Below, one piece after another: positions 17,909 to 26,748 of a stretch of DNA of 64,000 nucleotides. Positions within the stretch are counted from its first letter, which is position 1. Every line of letters begins with the position of its first letter. The stretch is from assembly GCF_900102265.1 (NCBI RefSeq), contig NZ_FNBH01000001.1:744001-808000 (forward strand), read 5' to 3'. Under the pieces are notes generated by a model. It was not told the DNA's origin. It made no database searches and was given only the letters and a program-made list of their open reading frames with translations. The stretch comes from Epilithonimonas hungarica. GTDB taxonomy: Bacteria > Bacteroidota > Bacteroidia > Flavobacteriales > Weeksellaceae. Both the position numbers and the translations under genes were made by a program.

Positions 17909-19354
17909 TTAGATTGTAGATAATCTCAAAGTATTTGTTTTTCCTCCATTATGAACTGGCATCGCATTCAGATTCACTACGAAATCTCCTTGCTCTACAA
18001 AACCATAGTTGTGGGTCAGCATATTTACTTGGATCACAGTTTCATCGGTAGATTTTTGCATGTCATAATAGAACGCTCTTACCCCCCAAAGAAGATTCAA
18101 CATGGTGATAACACGCTTGTTGTTACTGAAAACAATAATGTGAGAAGACGGTCTGTGTGCAGATATTTGGAAAGCTGTGTAACCAGAGCTTGTCAACGTT
18201 ACAATTGCCTCAGATCCTGTCGATTTTGCAATATCAACAGCAGAACGACAAACTTTATCTGTGATGAATCTCTCATCCACACAATTGATTTTTTCTTCGA
18301 TCACGTGGTTTAGTTTTGCATAAAGAGGAGTTTGCTCGATATTCTTTACGATCTTCGCCATGTTTCTTACAACATCTACAGGATATTTCCCAACAGAAGT
18401 TTCTCCGGAAAGCATTACTGCATCAGCTCCATCTAGTACAGAGTTTGCAACGTCATTTACTTCCGCTCTTGTAGGTGTTAAACTGTTGATCATAGTCTCC
18501 ATCATCTGAGTTGCAATGATCACAGGTTTAGCATACAGCCTGGCTTTATTCACTAGGTTTTTCTGGATCACAGGAACTTGCTCCATAGGAACTTCTACGC
18601 CTAGATCTCCTCTCGCAACCATAAGACAGTCACATTCTATCAAGATCTGATCGATGTTTTTAACGCCTTCTGGCTTTTCTATCTTAGCAATTATAGGGGT
18701 TTTTGTCTTATTTGTTGGATGTTTTGCCATCAACTCTTTTAGATCGATGATATCCTGTGCGTGACGCACAAATGACAGAGCTATCCAATCAAACTCGTTA
18801 TCGAGCATGAAGTTAGCATCCTCGATATCTTTCTCTGTAAGTGCAGGTAGGGAAACGTTCGTATTAGGAAGGTTCACTCCTTTCTTAGAACTCAAAGGTC
18901 CACCTTGTATCGTTTTAGCTCTTACTGTATCAACATTGTTGGTTTCGATAACTTCAAATACCAATTTTCCATCATCGATAAGGATTCTTTCTCCAACTTT
19001 TACATCCTGAGGAAACTTCTCGTAAGTCATATAAACTTTTGTAGCATCTCCTTCCAGTTTTTCATTAGTAAACGTCAAAACATCTCCCGGATTAAGGAAT
19101 GAACCTTCTTTCACGACACCAACTCTAAGCTTCGGACCTTGCAGATCTCCCAAAATAGAGACGGAGTAGCCATATTCTTTATTGATCTCACGAATCAGAT
19201 CGATATTTCTTTTTACCAATTCATAATCGGCATGTGAAAAATTTATTCTAAATACATCGCAACCAGCTTGTATCATCTGTATCATCGTTTCCTTGCTAGA
19301 AGTAGCAGGACCCAGTGTTGCAATTATTTTTGTTTTTTTTAGGTTTTTATTCAT
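17909..19354 (-). CDS. pyk: Pyruvate kinase
   Basis: This enzyme catalyses the last step of glycolysis, phosphoenolpyruvate + ADP to pyruvate + ATP, in the cytoplasm. The 481-residue length is normal. It opens with KTKIIATLGPATSS, the family's usual start. The substrate/metal block IIAKIEKPEGVKNID carries the essential lysine, and MVARGDLGVEVP is the glycine-rich loop with metal-binding Asp. Next come ATQMMETMI and AEVNDVANSVLDGADAVML, followed by the C-terminal allosteric domain. It is the last gene of the minus-strand run acpP-fabF-rnc-(19347)-pyk. Its ATG overlaps the end of the preceding gene by 8 bases, which suggests translational coupling. Confidence 0.96.
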   Translation of the reverse strand: MNKNLKKTKIIATLGPATSSKETMIQMIQAGCDVFRINFSHADYELVKRNIDLIREINKEYGYSVSILGDLQGPKLRVGVVKEGSFLNPGDVLTFTNEKLEGDATKVYMTYEKFPQDVKVGERILIDDGKLVFEVIETNNVDTVRAKTIQGGPLSSKKGVNLPNTNVSLPALTEKDIEDANFMLDNEFDWIALSFVRHAQDIIDLKELMAKHPTNKTKTPIIAKIEKPEGVKNIDQILIECDCLMVARGDLGVEVPMEQVPVIQKNLVNKARLYAKPVIIATQMMETMINSLTPTRAEVNDVANSVLDGADAVMLSGETSVGKYPVDVVRNMAKIVKNIEQTPLYAKLNHVIEEKINCVDERFITDKVCRSAVDIAKSTGSEAIVTLTSSGYTAFQISAHRPSSHIIVFSNNKRVITMLNLLWGVRAFYYDMQKSTDETVIQVNMLTHNYGFVEQGDFVVNLNAMPVHNGGKTNTLRLSTI

Positions 19355-19820
19355 AATATTGAATTAATTGATAAAGTTCCCCTTCAGAACTCAATGGATA
19401 TTCCTGAATATGGAACGCGAAATTTTCCGGGAGCAAAATTAACGAAAAATCCCCAAATATATCGGAATTAGTTAAAAGGTAATCCACATCTTCGTGTAGA
19501 TTTAGTAAATATTTAATATTTGATTCATCTGAGAAAAGTAAATTTTGCACTTTCTTTTCTACCGCCAGAATCGATTTGTTGGAAATCAAACTATAGCAGT
19601 TCTTGGTGGCTCGATCGTAGGCCTGGTATCTGGAAAAAGAATAGTCAAAATACTCTCCTTTGACAAGGATATCGCTCACCCTTTTGAATTGGAATTGATT
19701 GACTTTGTTAATGAAAAAAAACAATTCGTGCTCCGGGATTGGTCTTGTAAGTCTTATCAATCCAATAGAGATCTCTATATGATCTACTTCAAGCTTAAGA
19801 TATTGTTTTTTGATTTTCAA
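19347..19820 (-). CDS. Small conserved protein between rnc and pyk (IPExxxVDY-type, tentative)
   Basis: This is a 157-residue cytoplasmic protein without a signal peptide or membrane segment. It starts KIKKQYLKLEVDH and contains RPIPEHELFFFIN near 26 and LLPENFAFHIQEYPL near the C-terminus. A small protein sits between rnc and pyk in many Flavobacteriia, where it is annotated as the 'IPExxxVDY' family; the position here supports that identity more than the motif does. Its function is unknown. The start overlaps rnc by 26 bases and its end overlaps pyk by 8 bases, so it lies tightly inside the operon and is probably translationally coupled to both. Confidence 0.6.
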   Translation of the reverse strand: MKIKKQYLKLEVDHIEISIGLIRLTRPIPEHELFFFINKVNQFQFKRVSDILVKGEYFDYSFSRYQAYDRATKNCYSLISNKSILAVEKKVQNLLFSDESNIKYLLNLHEDVDYLLTNSDIFGDFSLILLPENFAFHIQEYPLSSEGELYQLIQYYE

Positions 19821-20562
19821 TAATATTTTCTTTTTTGCTTAGCATATAAAATGCTCTTTGAGCTGCTTTTTCTTCGGCTTTCTTTTTTGAGGTTTCCACA
19901 GCATTGGCGATTTTTTCATTTTGCAGCCATACATGACAGCGAAATACAATGACTTTATTCGGCTGAAATTCCTCACAGGTCTCATATCTGATCGGGATTT
20001 TTTTCTTTTGGCTCCATTCCAGCAAGAGACCTTTGTAACTGATGATTTTGTTTTCCAGCTTGTTAATGGTAGAAGGTGTAAGAATCCTCTCCAAAACGAT
20101 TTTCTTACAAAATTCATAGTCTATATCCAAATAGATAGCTCCAATCAATGCTTCCAGAAGGTTTCCTGAAATATTTTCACTAAGGATGGTCTGGCTTATA
20201 TCGGACTGTAGAAGATCGCTAAGTTTTAGGTCATCGCCTAATTTGTTAAGATTCTTTCTATTAACGATCTTGGACTTCATCTGGGTAAGATAACCCTCAT
20301 TTCCGTTAGGATATGTCTGAAAAAGATGACAAGAAATGATGGTTCCTAAAACAGAATCCCCTAAAAACTCTAGACGTTCGTAATTTTTTTTATTCGTACT
20401 TTTCGAAGAAGATTTTAGAGAGAAAGCTTCTTTGAAAATTTCCAAATCATGGACGTTGTAGCCAACTATTTCTGAGATTTTTTTTCGAAAAATAATGTCT
20501 TTTTCCGAAAGTTTTATTCTGTTTTTAGGAAGGAATTTAGAAAAATAATTTTTCAACTCCAT
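19795..20562 (-). CDS. rnc: Ribonuclease III
   Basis: This endonuclease cleaves double-stranded RNA and processes rRNA and mRNA precursors. The length is 255 residues. The signature ERLEFLGDSVLG is at about 62-73, with the second catalytic-site acidic pair in LLEALIGAIYLD. A C-terminal double-stranded RNA-binding domain follows (KGLLLEWSQKKK ... KKKAEEKAAQRAFYML). The N-terminus has an extension of about 25 residues before the catalytic domain, common in Bacteroidota. It lies 9 bases downstream of fabF in the acpP operon and overlaps the next gene. Confidence 0.95.
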   Translation of the reverse strand: MELKNYFSKFLPKNRIKLSEKDIIFRKKISEIVGYNVHDLEIFKEAFSLKSSSKSTNKKNYERLEFLGDSVLGTIISCHLFQTYPNGNEGYLTQMKSKIVNRKNLNKLGDDLKLSDLLQSDISQTILSENISGNLLEALIGAIYLDIDYEFCKKIVLERILTPSTINKLENKIISYKGLLLEWSQKKKIPIRYETCEEFQPNKVIVFRCHVWLQNEKIANAVETSKKKAEEKAAQRAFYMLSKKENIIENQKTIS

Positions 20563-20571
20563 AAAAACATA

Positions 20572-21819
20572 TTATATTTTTTTGAAAAGTACACAAGCAT
20601 TATGCCCTCCGAAACCAAATGTATTACTCATAGCAATATTAACATCTTTTTCAACAGCTGTGTTGAAAGTGAAATTAAGCCTACTATCGATTTTTTCATC
20701 ATCAGTAAAATGATTGATTGTTGGCGGAACAATACCGTGGATAATAGCGTGCAAAGCTGCGATAGCTTCTATAACACCTGCAGCACCCAAAAGGTGACCA
20801 GTCATGGATTTTGTAGAATTGATCTGAATGTCGTAAGCATGCTCACCAAATAATCTTGCAATTGCATTGGATTCTGCGATGTCTCCTAGTGGAGTAGATG
20901 TACCATGCATGTTGATATGATCTACTTCATCAGCAGTTACACCTGCATCTTCCAAACAATTTTTCATTACCAGATAAGCGCCTAACCCTTCAGGATGTGG
21001 TGCGGTCATGTGATGTGCATCTGCGCTCATTCCTCCACCAGCTAATTCTGCATAGATCGTTGCTCCTCTTTGTTTTGCGTGCTCATATTCTTCCAGAATG
21101 ATACATCCAGCACCCTCACCTAAAACAAATCCATCTCTGTCTTTGTCAAATGGTCTTGAAGCTGTTTTTGGGTCATCATTTCTTGTGGAAAGTGCATGCA
21201 TCGCGTTGAAACCTCCCATTCCGCTCGCTGTAACAGCAGCTTCCGAACCACCACAGACAATAACATCCGCTTTACCAAGATTGATTAGCATTTTAGCATC
21301 AATCAAAGCATTGGCAGAAGAAGCACAAGCAGAAACAGTTGTGTAGTTAGGCCCATGGAAACCATATTCGATAGAAATATTTCCAGGCGTAATGTCTGCA
21401 ATCATTTTTGGAATAAAGAAAGGATTGAATCTTGGAATACCGTTGGATTCAGCAAAACCTAAAACTTCTGTTTCAAAAGTCTCCAGTCCACCGATTCCTG
21501 ATCCCCAGATAACACCCACACGGTCTTTATTCACATTATCTTCTATAAGTCTGCTGTGAGCGATAGCTTCTCTTGCGGCAATTTGCCCGAACTGGGAATT
21601 TCTATCCATCTTTTTCGCCTCTTTTTTATCGAAATAATTGAGAGGGTCATAGTTTTTTACCTCGCTGGCAAACTTAGTTTTGAAATTAGTGGAATCAAAA
21701 AGAGTAATGGGAGCAGCTCCGCTCTCTCCTTTTTTAAGGTTTTCCCAGTATTCTTTCGCATTATTTCCGATTGGTGTAATGGCGCCAAAACCGGTTACAA
21801 CTACTCTTTTTAATTCCAT
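20572..21819 (-). CDS. fabF: 3-oxoacyl-ACP synthase II (KAS II)
   Basis: This condensing enzyme elongates acyl-ACP with malonyl-ACP in fatty acid synthesis. The 415 residues begin MELKRVVVTGFGAITPIG. The nucleophile cysteine is in TVSACASSANA (near 164). The first histidine is in NMHGTSTPLGD (near 304), the lysine in NSTKSMTGH, and the second histidine in MTGHLLGAAG (near 341). The glycine-rich end NTFGFGGHNA is present. Length and all catalytic residues are normal. It directly follows acpP (24-base gap), giving the usual acpP-fabF pairing, and is followed by rnc after 9 bases. Confidence 0.97.
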   Translation of the reverse strand: MELKRVVVTGFGAITPIGNNAKEYWENLKKGESGAAPITLFDSTNFKTKFASEVKNYDPLNYFDKKEAKKMDRNSQFGQIAAREAIAHSRLIEDNVNKDRVGVIWGSGIGGLETFETEVLGFAESNGIPRFNPFFIPKMIADITPGNISIEYGFHGPNYTTVSACASSANALIDAKMLINLGKADVIVCGGSEAAVTASGMGGFNAMHALSTRNDDPKTASRPFDKDRDGFVLGEGAGCIILEEYEHAKQRGATIYAELAGGGMSADAHHMTAPHPEGLGAYLVMKNCLEDAGVTADEVDHINMHGTSTPLGDIAESNAIARLFGEHAYDIQINSTKSMTGHLLGAAGVIEAIAALHAIIHGIVPPTINHFTDDEKIDSRLNFTFNTAVEKDVNIAMSNTFGFGGHNACVLFKKI

Positions 21820-21843
21820 AAATTTTTTTCTGTCTAGATAATA

Positions 21844-22083
21844 TTATTTATTTACAACTTCTTCGATGTAAGCAATAGCGTGACCTACAGTTGTAATTTT
21901 TTCTGCTTGATCATCTGGAATTTGAATGTTGAATTCTTTTTCGAACTCCATGATAAGTTCTACAGTATCCAAAGAATCTGCCCCTAAATCGTTAGTGAAG
22001 CTAGCTTCTGGAGTTACTTCTGTTTCTTCAACGTCAAGCTTATCAGCGATGATAGCTTTTACTCTTGATGCAATGTCTGACAT
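21844..22083 (-). CDS. acpP: Acyl carrier protein
   Basis: This small acidic carrier holds growing acyl chains on a 4'-phosphopantetheine arm. It is 79 residues long, with the attachment serine at Ser37 in [11 protein letters not shown]. Helix 2 continues with [15 protein letters not shown]. It is the first gene of the operon with fabF, rnc, the 157-residue protein and pyk, and a good promoter lies just upstream. Confidence 0.97.
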   Translation of the reverse strand: MSDIASRVKAIIADKLDVEETEVTPEASFTNDLGADSLDTVELIMEFEKEFNIQIPDDQAEKITTVGHAIAYIEEVVNK

Positions 22084-22114
22084 AGTATTTATTTTTAATT
22101 ATGTTAATTTGGTG

Positions 22115-22143
22115 CAAATATATAAAATTTCAAATCATTTCAA
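22115..22143 (-). promoter_or_regulatory. Promoter of the acpP-fabF-rnc-pyk operon
   Basis: On the minus strand: TTG (22141-22143), 18-base spacer, TATATTTG (22115-22122). This is a full match to the flavobacterial consensus. The start codon follows about 32 bases after the -7 box. Confidence 0.7.
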
Positions 22144-22233
22144 TTTTTTTTTAGTTTTTTAAACTTGTTCTAAATCTATCTTTTTTATAATCAAATCTTT
22201 ATATTTAGTCTGGATAGGCTACAAAATTTTGTT

Positions 22234-22241
22234 TATTTTTG
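22234..22241 (+). promoter_or_regulatory. -7 box (TATTTTTG) for folE
   Basis: An exact TAnnTTTG match 22 bases before the folE ATG. It is divergent from the acpP promoter. Confidence 0.5.
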
Positions 22242-22263
22242 CGACTTATTATTAAATAATATT

Positions 22264-22929
22264 ATGGAACATTTTCCTGATAATGACGATGATCTGTTCA
22301 CAGGCAAAGACCACACTCCTTTGAGACCCGATGCTTTTGAACTTGGTCCGGAAGATAAAGTTAAGAAAATAGAAGGGCTTTTTTCAGAGATCATGCATAC
22401 GCTTGGATTGGATATGACAGATGATTCTCTAAAAGATTCTCCAAAACGTGTTGCAAAAATGTATGTGAATGAGATTTTTGGTGGACTTCTTCCAGAGAAT
22501 AAACCGGGAGTTTCAACTTTTAAGAACCAATATAAATATCGCCAGATGTTGGTTGAGAAGGATATTACAGTTTATTCTTTCTGTGAGCATCACTTCTTGC
22601 CAATTATTGGAAAAGCGCACGTTGCTTATATTTCAAATGGCGAAGTGATCGGATTGTCAAAGATCAACAGAATAGTTGATTATTACGCCAAACGTCCGCA
22701 GGTTCAGGAGCGATTGACTATGCAGATTGTTGATGCTTTAAAAGAAGCATTAGGAACGAAAAACGTAGCTTGTATCATAGATGCGAAACATCTCTGCGTG
22801 AATTGTCGTGGAATCAAGGACACCGCAAGTTCGACGATTACTGCTGAATTAAGTGGCATTTTCCGAACAAACCCGATTACAAGGCAGGAATTCTTACATT
22901 ATGTAGGAAGCCACGCAAAATTTGATTGA
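22264..22929 (+). CDS. folE: GTP cyclohydrolase I
   Basis: This enzyme converts GTP to 7,8-dihydroneopterin triphosphate, the first step of folate and pterin synthesis. The length is 221 residues. The zinc ligands are in YSFCEHHFLPIIG (Cys and His) and in LCVNCRGIKD (second Cys). GLSKINRIVDYYAKRPQVQE is the conserved catalytic and substrate-binding block. An acidic N-terminal extension of about 35 residues precedes the core. The gene is transcribed divergently from the acpP operon and is followed by cysS after 121 AT-rich bases without a clear terminator, so the two may be co-transcribed. Confidence 0.96.
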   Translation: MEHFPDNDDDLFTGKDHTPLRPDAFELGPEDKVKKIEGLFSEIMHTLGLDMTDDSLKDSPKRVAKMYVNEIFGGLLPENKPGVSTFKNQYKYRQMLVEKDITVYSFCEHHFLPIIGKAHVAYISNGEVIGLSKINRIVDYYAKRPQVQERLTMQIVDALKEALGTKNVACIIDAKHLCVNCRGIKDTASSTITAELSGIFRTNPITRQEFLHYVGSHAKFD

Positions 22930-23050
22930 TAATGATAAAATTTAAAAAACTGACAAACCGGATTTTCATCGCAACAATTATTTGTTGTTGATTTTCTTTG
23001 TCTAATATTTAATCATTTATCAATTATAATTTATCATTAATTAAAAATCA

Positions 23051-24520
23051 ATGCAACTAAAAATATACAACTCGCTTTCAGGCGAAAAAGAAGTTTTCAA
23101 ACCCATATTAGAAGGTAATATCGGGATGTACGTTTGTGGACCGACGGTTTACAGCAATGTGCATTTGGGAAATGTGAGAACTTTTTTGTCCTTCGATTTC
23201 ATTTACAGAAGTCTTCAGTTTCTTGGGTATAAAGTTCGTTATGTCAGGAATATCACGGATGCCGGACATTTGACGGATGATGGCGATATTAATAATGACA
23301 GATTCATCAAACAATCCAGATTGGAAAAATTGGAGCCAATGGAAATCGTACAGAAATATACCGTTGATTTTCACGAGGTTCTGAAGAAATTTAATTTGCT
23401 TCCTCCTACGATTGAACCGACTGCAACTGGTCACATCATCGAACAATTGGAACTGACAAAACTTTTGGTTGAAAAGGGTTTTGCTTATGAAAGCAACGGT
23501 TCCGTCTATTTCGATGTTTTGGAATACAATGCAAGAGGCCTTAATTATGGCGAACTTTCCAGAAGAAACATCGAAGAGTTATTCGCTAATACAAGAGACC
23601 TTGATGGACAAGGTGAGAAAAAGAATCCACAAGATTTTGCCCTTTGGAAAAAAGCCTCACCGGAACATATTATGAAATGGCCGTCGCCTTGGGGAGAAGG
23701 TTTCCCGGGCTGGCACCTTGAATGTACAGCGATGAGCACCAAATATCTGGGAGACCAGTTCGATATTCACGGTGGTGGAATGGACTTGAAATTCCCACAT
23801 CATGAATGTGAAATCGCTCAAGGAAAAGCTTGCAACGGCGTAGAACCTGTGAAATATTGGATGCACGCCAATATGTTGACGATGAATGGTCAAAGAATGA
23901 GTAAATCGACCGGAAATTATATCCTCCCAATGGAGTTGATTACTGGAAATAATGACTTCTTTGAAAAGCCTTTTCATCCAAGCGTGTTGAGATTCTGCTT
24001 TTTACAGGCGCATTACAGAAGTGTTCTGGATATTTCCAATGACGCGATGTTGGCGAGTGAAAAAGGTTTCAACAGATTGATGGAAGCAGTTAAAATCCTT
24101 AATACACAGGTTCAAGTAGAAGGCGTGGAAACATCTTCTTTTGATTATAAAAACTGGAAAGAAAAAGTTCTGGAGGCTTTGACAGACGATTTCAACAGTC
24201 CGATTTTGATTTCTCATTTATTTGAGGCGGTGAAGTTTATTTCGGCTTCAAAATTGGGTAAAGAAAGTATTTCAACAGAAGATTATGAAGATTTAAAACA
24301 ATTCCTAAACGCCATTGTTTTTGATGTCTTAGGATTGCAAACCATAGAAGAATCTAATAATGATAAGCTTGACCAGACTTTGCAGGTTTTAATTGATTTG
24401 AGAAATCAGGCGAGAAAATCCAAGAATTGGGAACTTTCTGACCAGATCCGCGACCAACTTCTAGAAAAAGGAATCGAGCTGAAAGATGGGCGAGACGGAA
24501 CGACTTATGTTTTGAATTAA
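23051..24520 (+). CDS. cysS: Cysteinyl-tRNA synthetase
   Basis: This class I aminoacyl-tRNA synthetase charges tRNA-Cys. It is 489 residues. The N-terminal zinc/adenylate region [13 protein letters not shown] carries the HIGH-type motif, [10 protein letters not shown] and HHECEIAQ carry the other zinc ligands, and RMSKSTGN is the KMSKS motif (near 285). The C-terminal anticodon-binding helical region and the end [11 protein letters not shown] are normal. A hairpin terminator follows at 24544. Confidence 0.97.
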   Translation: MQLKIYNSLSGEKEVFKPILEGNIGMYVCGPTVYSNVHLGNVRTFLSFDFIYRSLQFLGYKVRYVRNITDAGHLTDDGDINNDRFIKQSRLEKLEPMEIVQKYTVDFHEVLKKFNLLPPTIEPTATGHIIEQLELTKLLVEKGFAYESNGSVYFDVLEYNARGLNYGELSRRNIEELFANTRDLDGQGEKKNPQDFALWKKASPEHIMKWPSPWGEGFPGWHLECTAMSTKYLGDQFDIHGGGMDLKFPHHECEIAQGKACNGVEPVKYWMHANMLTMNGQRMSKSTGNYILPMELITGNNDFFEKPFHPSVLRFCFLQAHYRSVLDISNDAMLASEKGFNRLMEAVKILNTQVQVEGVETSSFDYKNWKEKVLEALTDDFNSPILISHLFEAVKFISASKLGKESISTEDYEDLKQFLNAIVFDVLGLQTIEESNNDKLDQTLQVLIDLRNQARKSKNWELSDQIRDQLLEKGIELKDGRDGTTYVLN

Positions 24521-24543
24521 TTCTCAGAAATAATAAATATTTG

Positions 24544-24573
24544 AACCTTTCGTAAAAAACGGAAGGTTTTTTT
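24544..24573 (+). terminator. Terminator after cysS
   Basis: Stem AACCTTTCGT / ACGGAAGGTT (one G-T pair) followed by seven T. Confidence 0.8.
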
Positions 24574-24640
24574 GTGGATATGTGTATTTTGTTGTAAAAA
24601 TACTTAACTTAGTATCAATATAAATGTAAACACTCATACT

Positions 24641-25792
24641 ATGAAAAAATCTCTATCAACTTTAATTTTATTGTTTATCGGGGCAAGTTCTTTTGCACAG
24701 CAAGATATTTTTGCACTGACTGGAAAAGATGCTTCAAATATTAATTTTCAGGATTTCCGTGCTTTGGATTCCAAAAAAGGCATTACGGAAACTGTTCTTT
24801 TGTCAGGTCAAGATCAACCCAGAATTTATTCTCACAAACTCAATAAGGAAATTTTTGAAGATAAGAAATCTTCGGCCAATGCCTTAGCCGATCAAATCGC
24901 AACCTTGGCTGTGGATGGAAGAGGTAAATTGGTCTATATGCCAATGTTTTCTTCCAATATCTACATTTTGGATTCCAAAACCAAAGACATTACTTTATTG
25001 GAAAACAAGCTGTCCAATCCAACAACATGTGATGTCGGTTCTCAGTTTTCCAGAATGACAGCGGGGAATGATGGCAGTATTTATACACTTTCTAATTCCG
25101 GTTCTCAGCTTCTGAAAATTTCCTATAAAGATGGTGAATATGCGGTTACAGATTTAGGAATTGTAAAAGATGATTCTGGAAACGGAGACAATCTGTTAAG
25201 TAAGATGCTGACTGGTTTCGGAGGTGATATGATTGCGGATGAAAACAACAATTTTTACATTTTTTCGGCTTTGGGAAATGTCTTCAAAATTGTCACAAAA
25301 GATATGAAGGCCCACTTTGTCGGGAAAGTAAAAGGACTCGCAGAGAATTTTTCTATCAATGGTGCTGCAGTTAATGCTGAAGGGAAAATTATCTTAGCAA
25401 GTGCCAAAGGAGGTGTTTTACATACTCTCAATTTGGAAACTCTGCAGGCAGAACCAATGAATGTCAATATCGATATGCCTATCTATGATCTGGGAAGTTC
25501 ATATGTTCTAAGAACTAGTAAAAACGTCATCAATATTAATAAAAATGATATCTATCCAACAAAAGTTTCGGATGGTTTTGTGAACGTCAGTATTGGAGAA
25601 TCTCAAAAAGGTAATGCTCAGGTTAAGATTTATAGTTTGAACGGAACATTGATAATGGATAAGAAAATCAATAATATAAGCAATTCCGAAAACAAAATTG
25701 AACTTGGAAAACTAGTTTCTGGAGTTTACATAGTGAATGTGGAATCTGAAAACGGAAAAACCATTATTTCTAAGAAGATCATTGTAAAATAA
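24641..25792 (+). CDS. T9SS cargo protein with beta-propeller-like repeats
   Basis: This is a 383-residue exported protein of unknown function. The signal peptide is MKKSLSTLILLFIGASSFA, then QQ. Residues about 25-300 consist of short beta-strand repeats of the type 'GKLVYMPMFSSNIYILDSK', 'GSIYTLSNSGSQLLKI' and 'NNNFYIFSALGNVFKIV', which look like blades of a beta-propeller. The last 75 residues are a type A T9SS sorting domain (VNVSIGESQKGNAQVKIYS ... GVYIVNVESENGKTIISKK). No catalytic residues were recognised. It lies between two terminators, so it is probably a single-gene unit. Confidence 0.75.
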   Translation: MKKSLSTLILLFIGASSFAQQDIFALTGKDASNINFQDFRALDSKKGITETVLLSGQDQPRIYSHKLNKEIFEDKKSSANALADQIATLAVDGRGKLVYMPMFSSNIYILDSKTKDITLLENKLSNPTTCDVGSQFSRMTAGNDGSIYTLSNSGSQLLKISYKDGEYAVTDLGIVKDDSGNGDNLLSKMLTGFGGDMIADENNNFYIFSALGNVFKIVTKDMKAHFVGKVKGLAENFSINGAAVNAEGKIILASAKGGVLHTLNLETLQAEPMNVNIDMPIYDLGSSYVLRTSKNVININKNDIYPTKVSDGFVNVSIGESQKGNAQVKIYSLNGTLIMDKKINNISNSENKIELGKLVSGVYIVNVESENGKTIISKKIIVK

Positions 25793-25818
25793 TTTTTTTT
25801 TCAATTAAATAATTATAA

Positions 25819-25854
25819 ATACGGTTAACGAAAGTTAAACCGTATTTTTATTTT
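25819..25854 (+). terminator. Terminator after the 24641 T9SS gene
   Basis: Stem ATACGGTTAAC / GTTAAACCGTAT (one bulged A) with a GAAA loop, followed by TTTTTATTTT. Confidence 0.8.
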
Positions 25855-25871
25855 GATAAAGTAATTTACTT

Positions 25872-26624
25872 TTGAAAAAACAACAGCTTTTGAAAAGACT
25901 TTTACAAATCATTTTTCTCATTTTATCAGAACTTATTTTTTCTCAAAATATTTCAGGAAACGTAATGTCCGAAAATGAGGTTATGATTCCCAAAGTTCTG
26001 ATTGTGAATATGACCACCAATCAAAAAACGTATAGTGATTCTTACGGGAAATTTATAATCGATGCTAATATTGGAGACGAGATTCGGTTTGCTAAGGAAA
26101 GTTATAAATTAGGAAAAATAGTTATTACTTCTAATCAATTTCAGTCTGTTAAACTTGAGAAAATTCCACAAGAGATAGAAGAAGTGAAAATTATTAACAA
26201 AAGACTTGCGGAATCTCAGGAAGAAGAACTTAGGAAATCAATCGGATTACCAAAAGGACCGGAAAAAACACGGGAAAAACCAGCGGACGCAGTTGACGAT
26301 ATTGTAAAACCTTTGATAGGCATTCCTCCAACACTTAATTTTCAGGCAATTTATGATGTCGTTAGCGGAAAGTCAAGAAGATTGAGACGGCTTTACAAAT
26401 ATGAGGACTTGCAGGAAGGATTGACATGGATTAAAAATAATGTAGATTGGGAATACTTCCGTGATGCAGGAATAGAACCACAAAAAATGAACGATTTTCT
26501 GATGTTTGCATTGAGGGACGAGAAAGTTCTGATGTATATGAAAGCTAAAAATATAGGCGGACTTACAATTGCTTTGGATAATAATATTGGTGCATATCTG
26601 GAAAGAATTACCCAATCGAAATAG
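25872..26624 (+). CDS. Exported carboxypeptidase-regulatory-domain protein, paralog of the 14988 gene
   Basis: This is a 250-residue exported protein of unknown function. A CarboxypepD_reg-like beta-sandwich (about 25-95; ISGNVMSENEVMIPKVLIVN ... YSDSYGKFIIDANIGDEIRF) follows a hydrophobic signal sequence ending LSELIFS, then Q. The C-terminal helical part (ELRKSIGLPKGPEKTRE ... LTWIKNNVDWEYFRDAG ... MNDFLMFALRD) matches the layout of the 14988 protein. The start is a TTG (25872-25874), but it overlaps a TACTTTTG box (25867-25874). If that box is the promoter, the in-frame TTG at 25890 (giving MKRLLQIIFLILSELIFSQ) would be the real start. The next gene is amylomaltase after about 125 bases. 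Confidence 0.65.
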   Translation: MKKQQLLKRLLQIIFLILSELIFSQNISGNVMSENEVMIPKVLIVNMTTNQKTYSDSYGKFIIDANIGDEIRFAKESYKLGKIVITSNQFQSVKLEKIPQEIEEVKIINKRLAESQEEELRKSIGLPKGPEKTREKPADAVDDIVKPLIGIPPTLNFQAIYDVVSGKSRRLRRLYKYEDLQEGLTWIKNNVDWEYFRDAGIEPQKMNDFLMFALRDEKVLMYMKAKNIGGLTIALDNNIGAYLERITQSK

Positions 26625-26748
26625 TCGATTCCATATGACTATTAAAAATCAATGGAAGTTTGCATATGAAAAAATGATTTTTTTACAGGAATATTATTTA
26701 TAATTCAATAAATCATTAAATTGCGTCAATATTAATAGACCTTAATAA

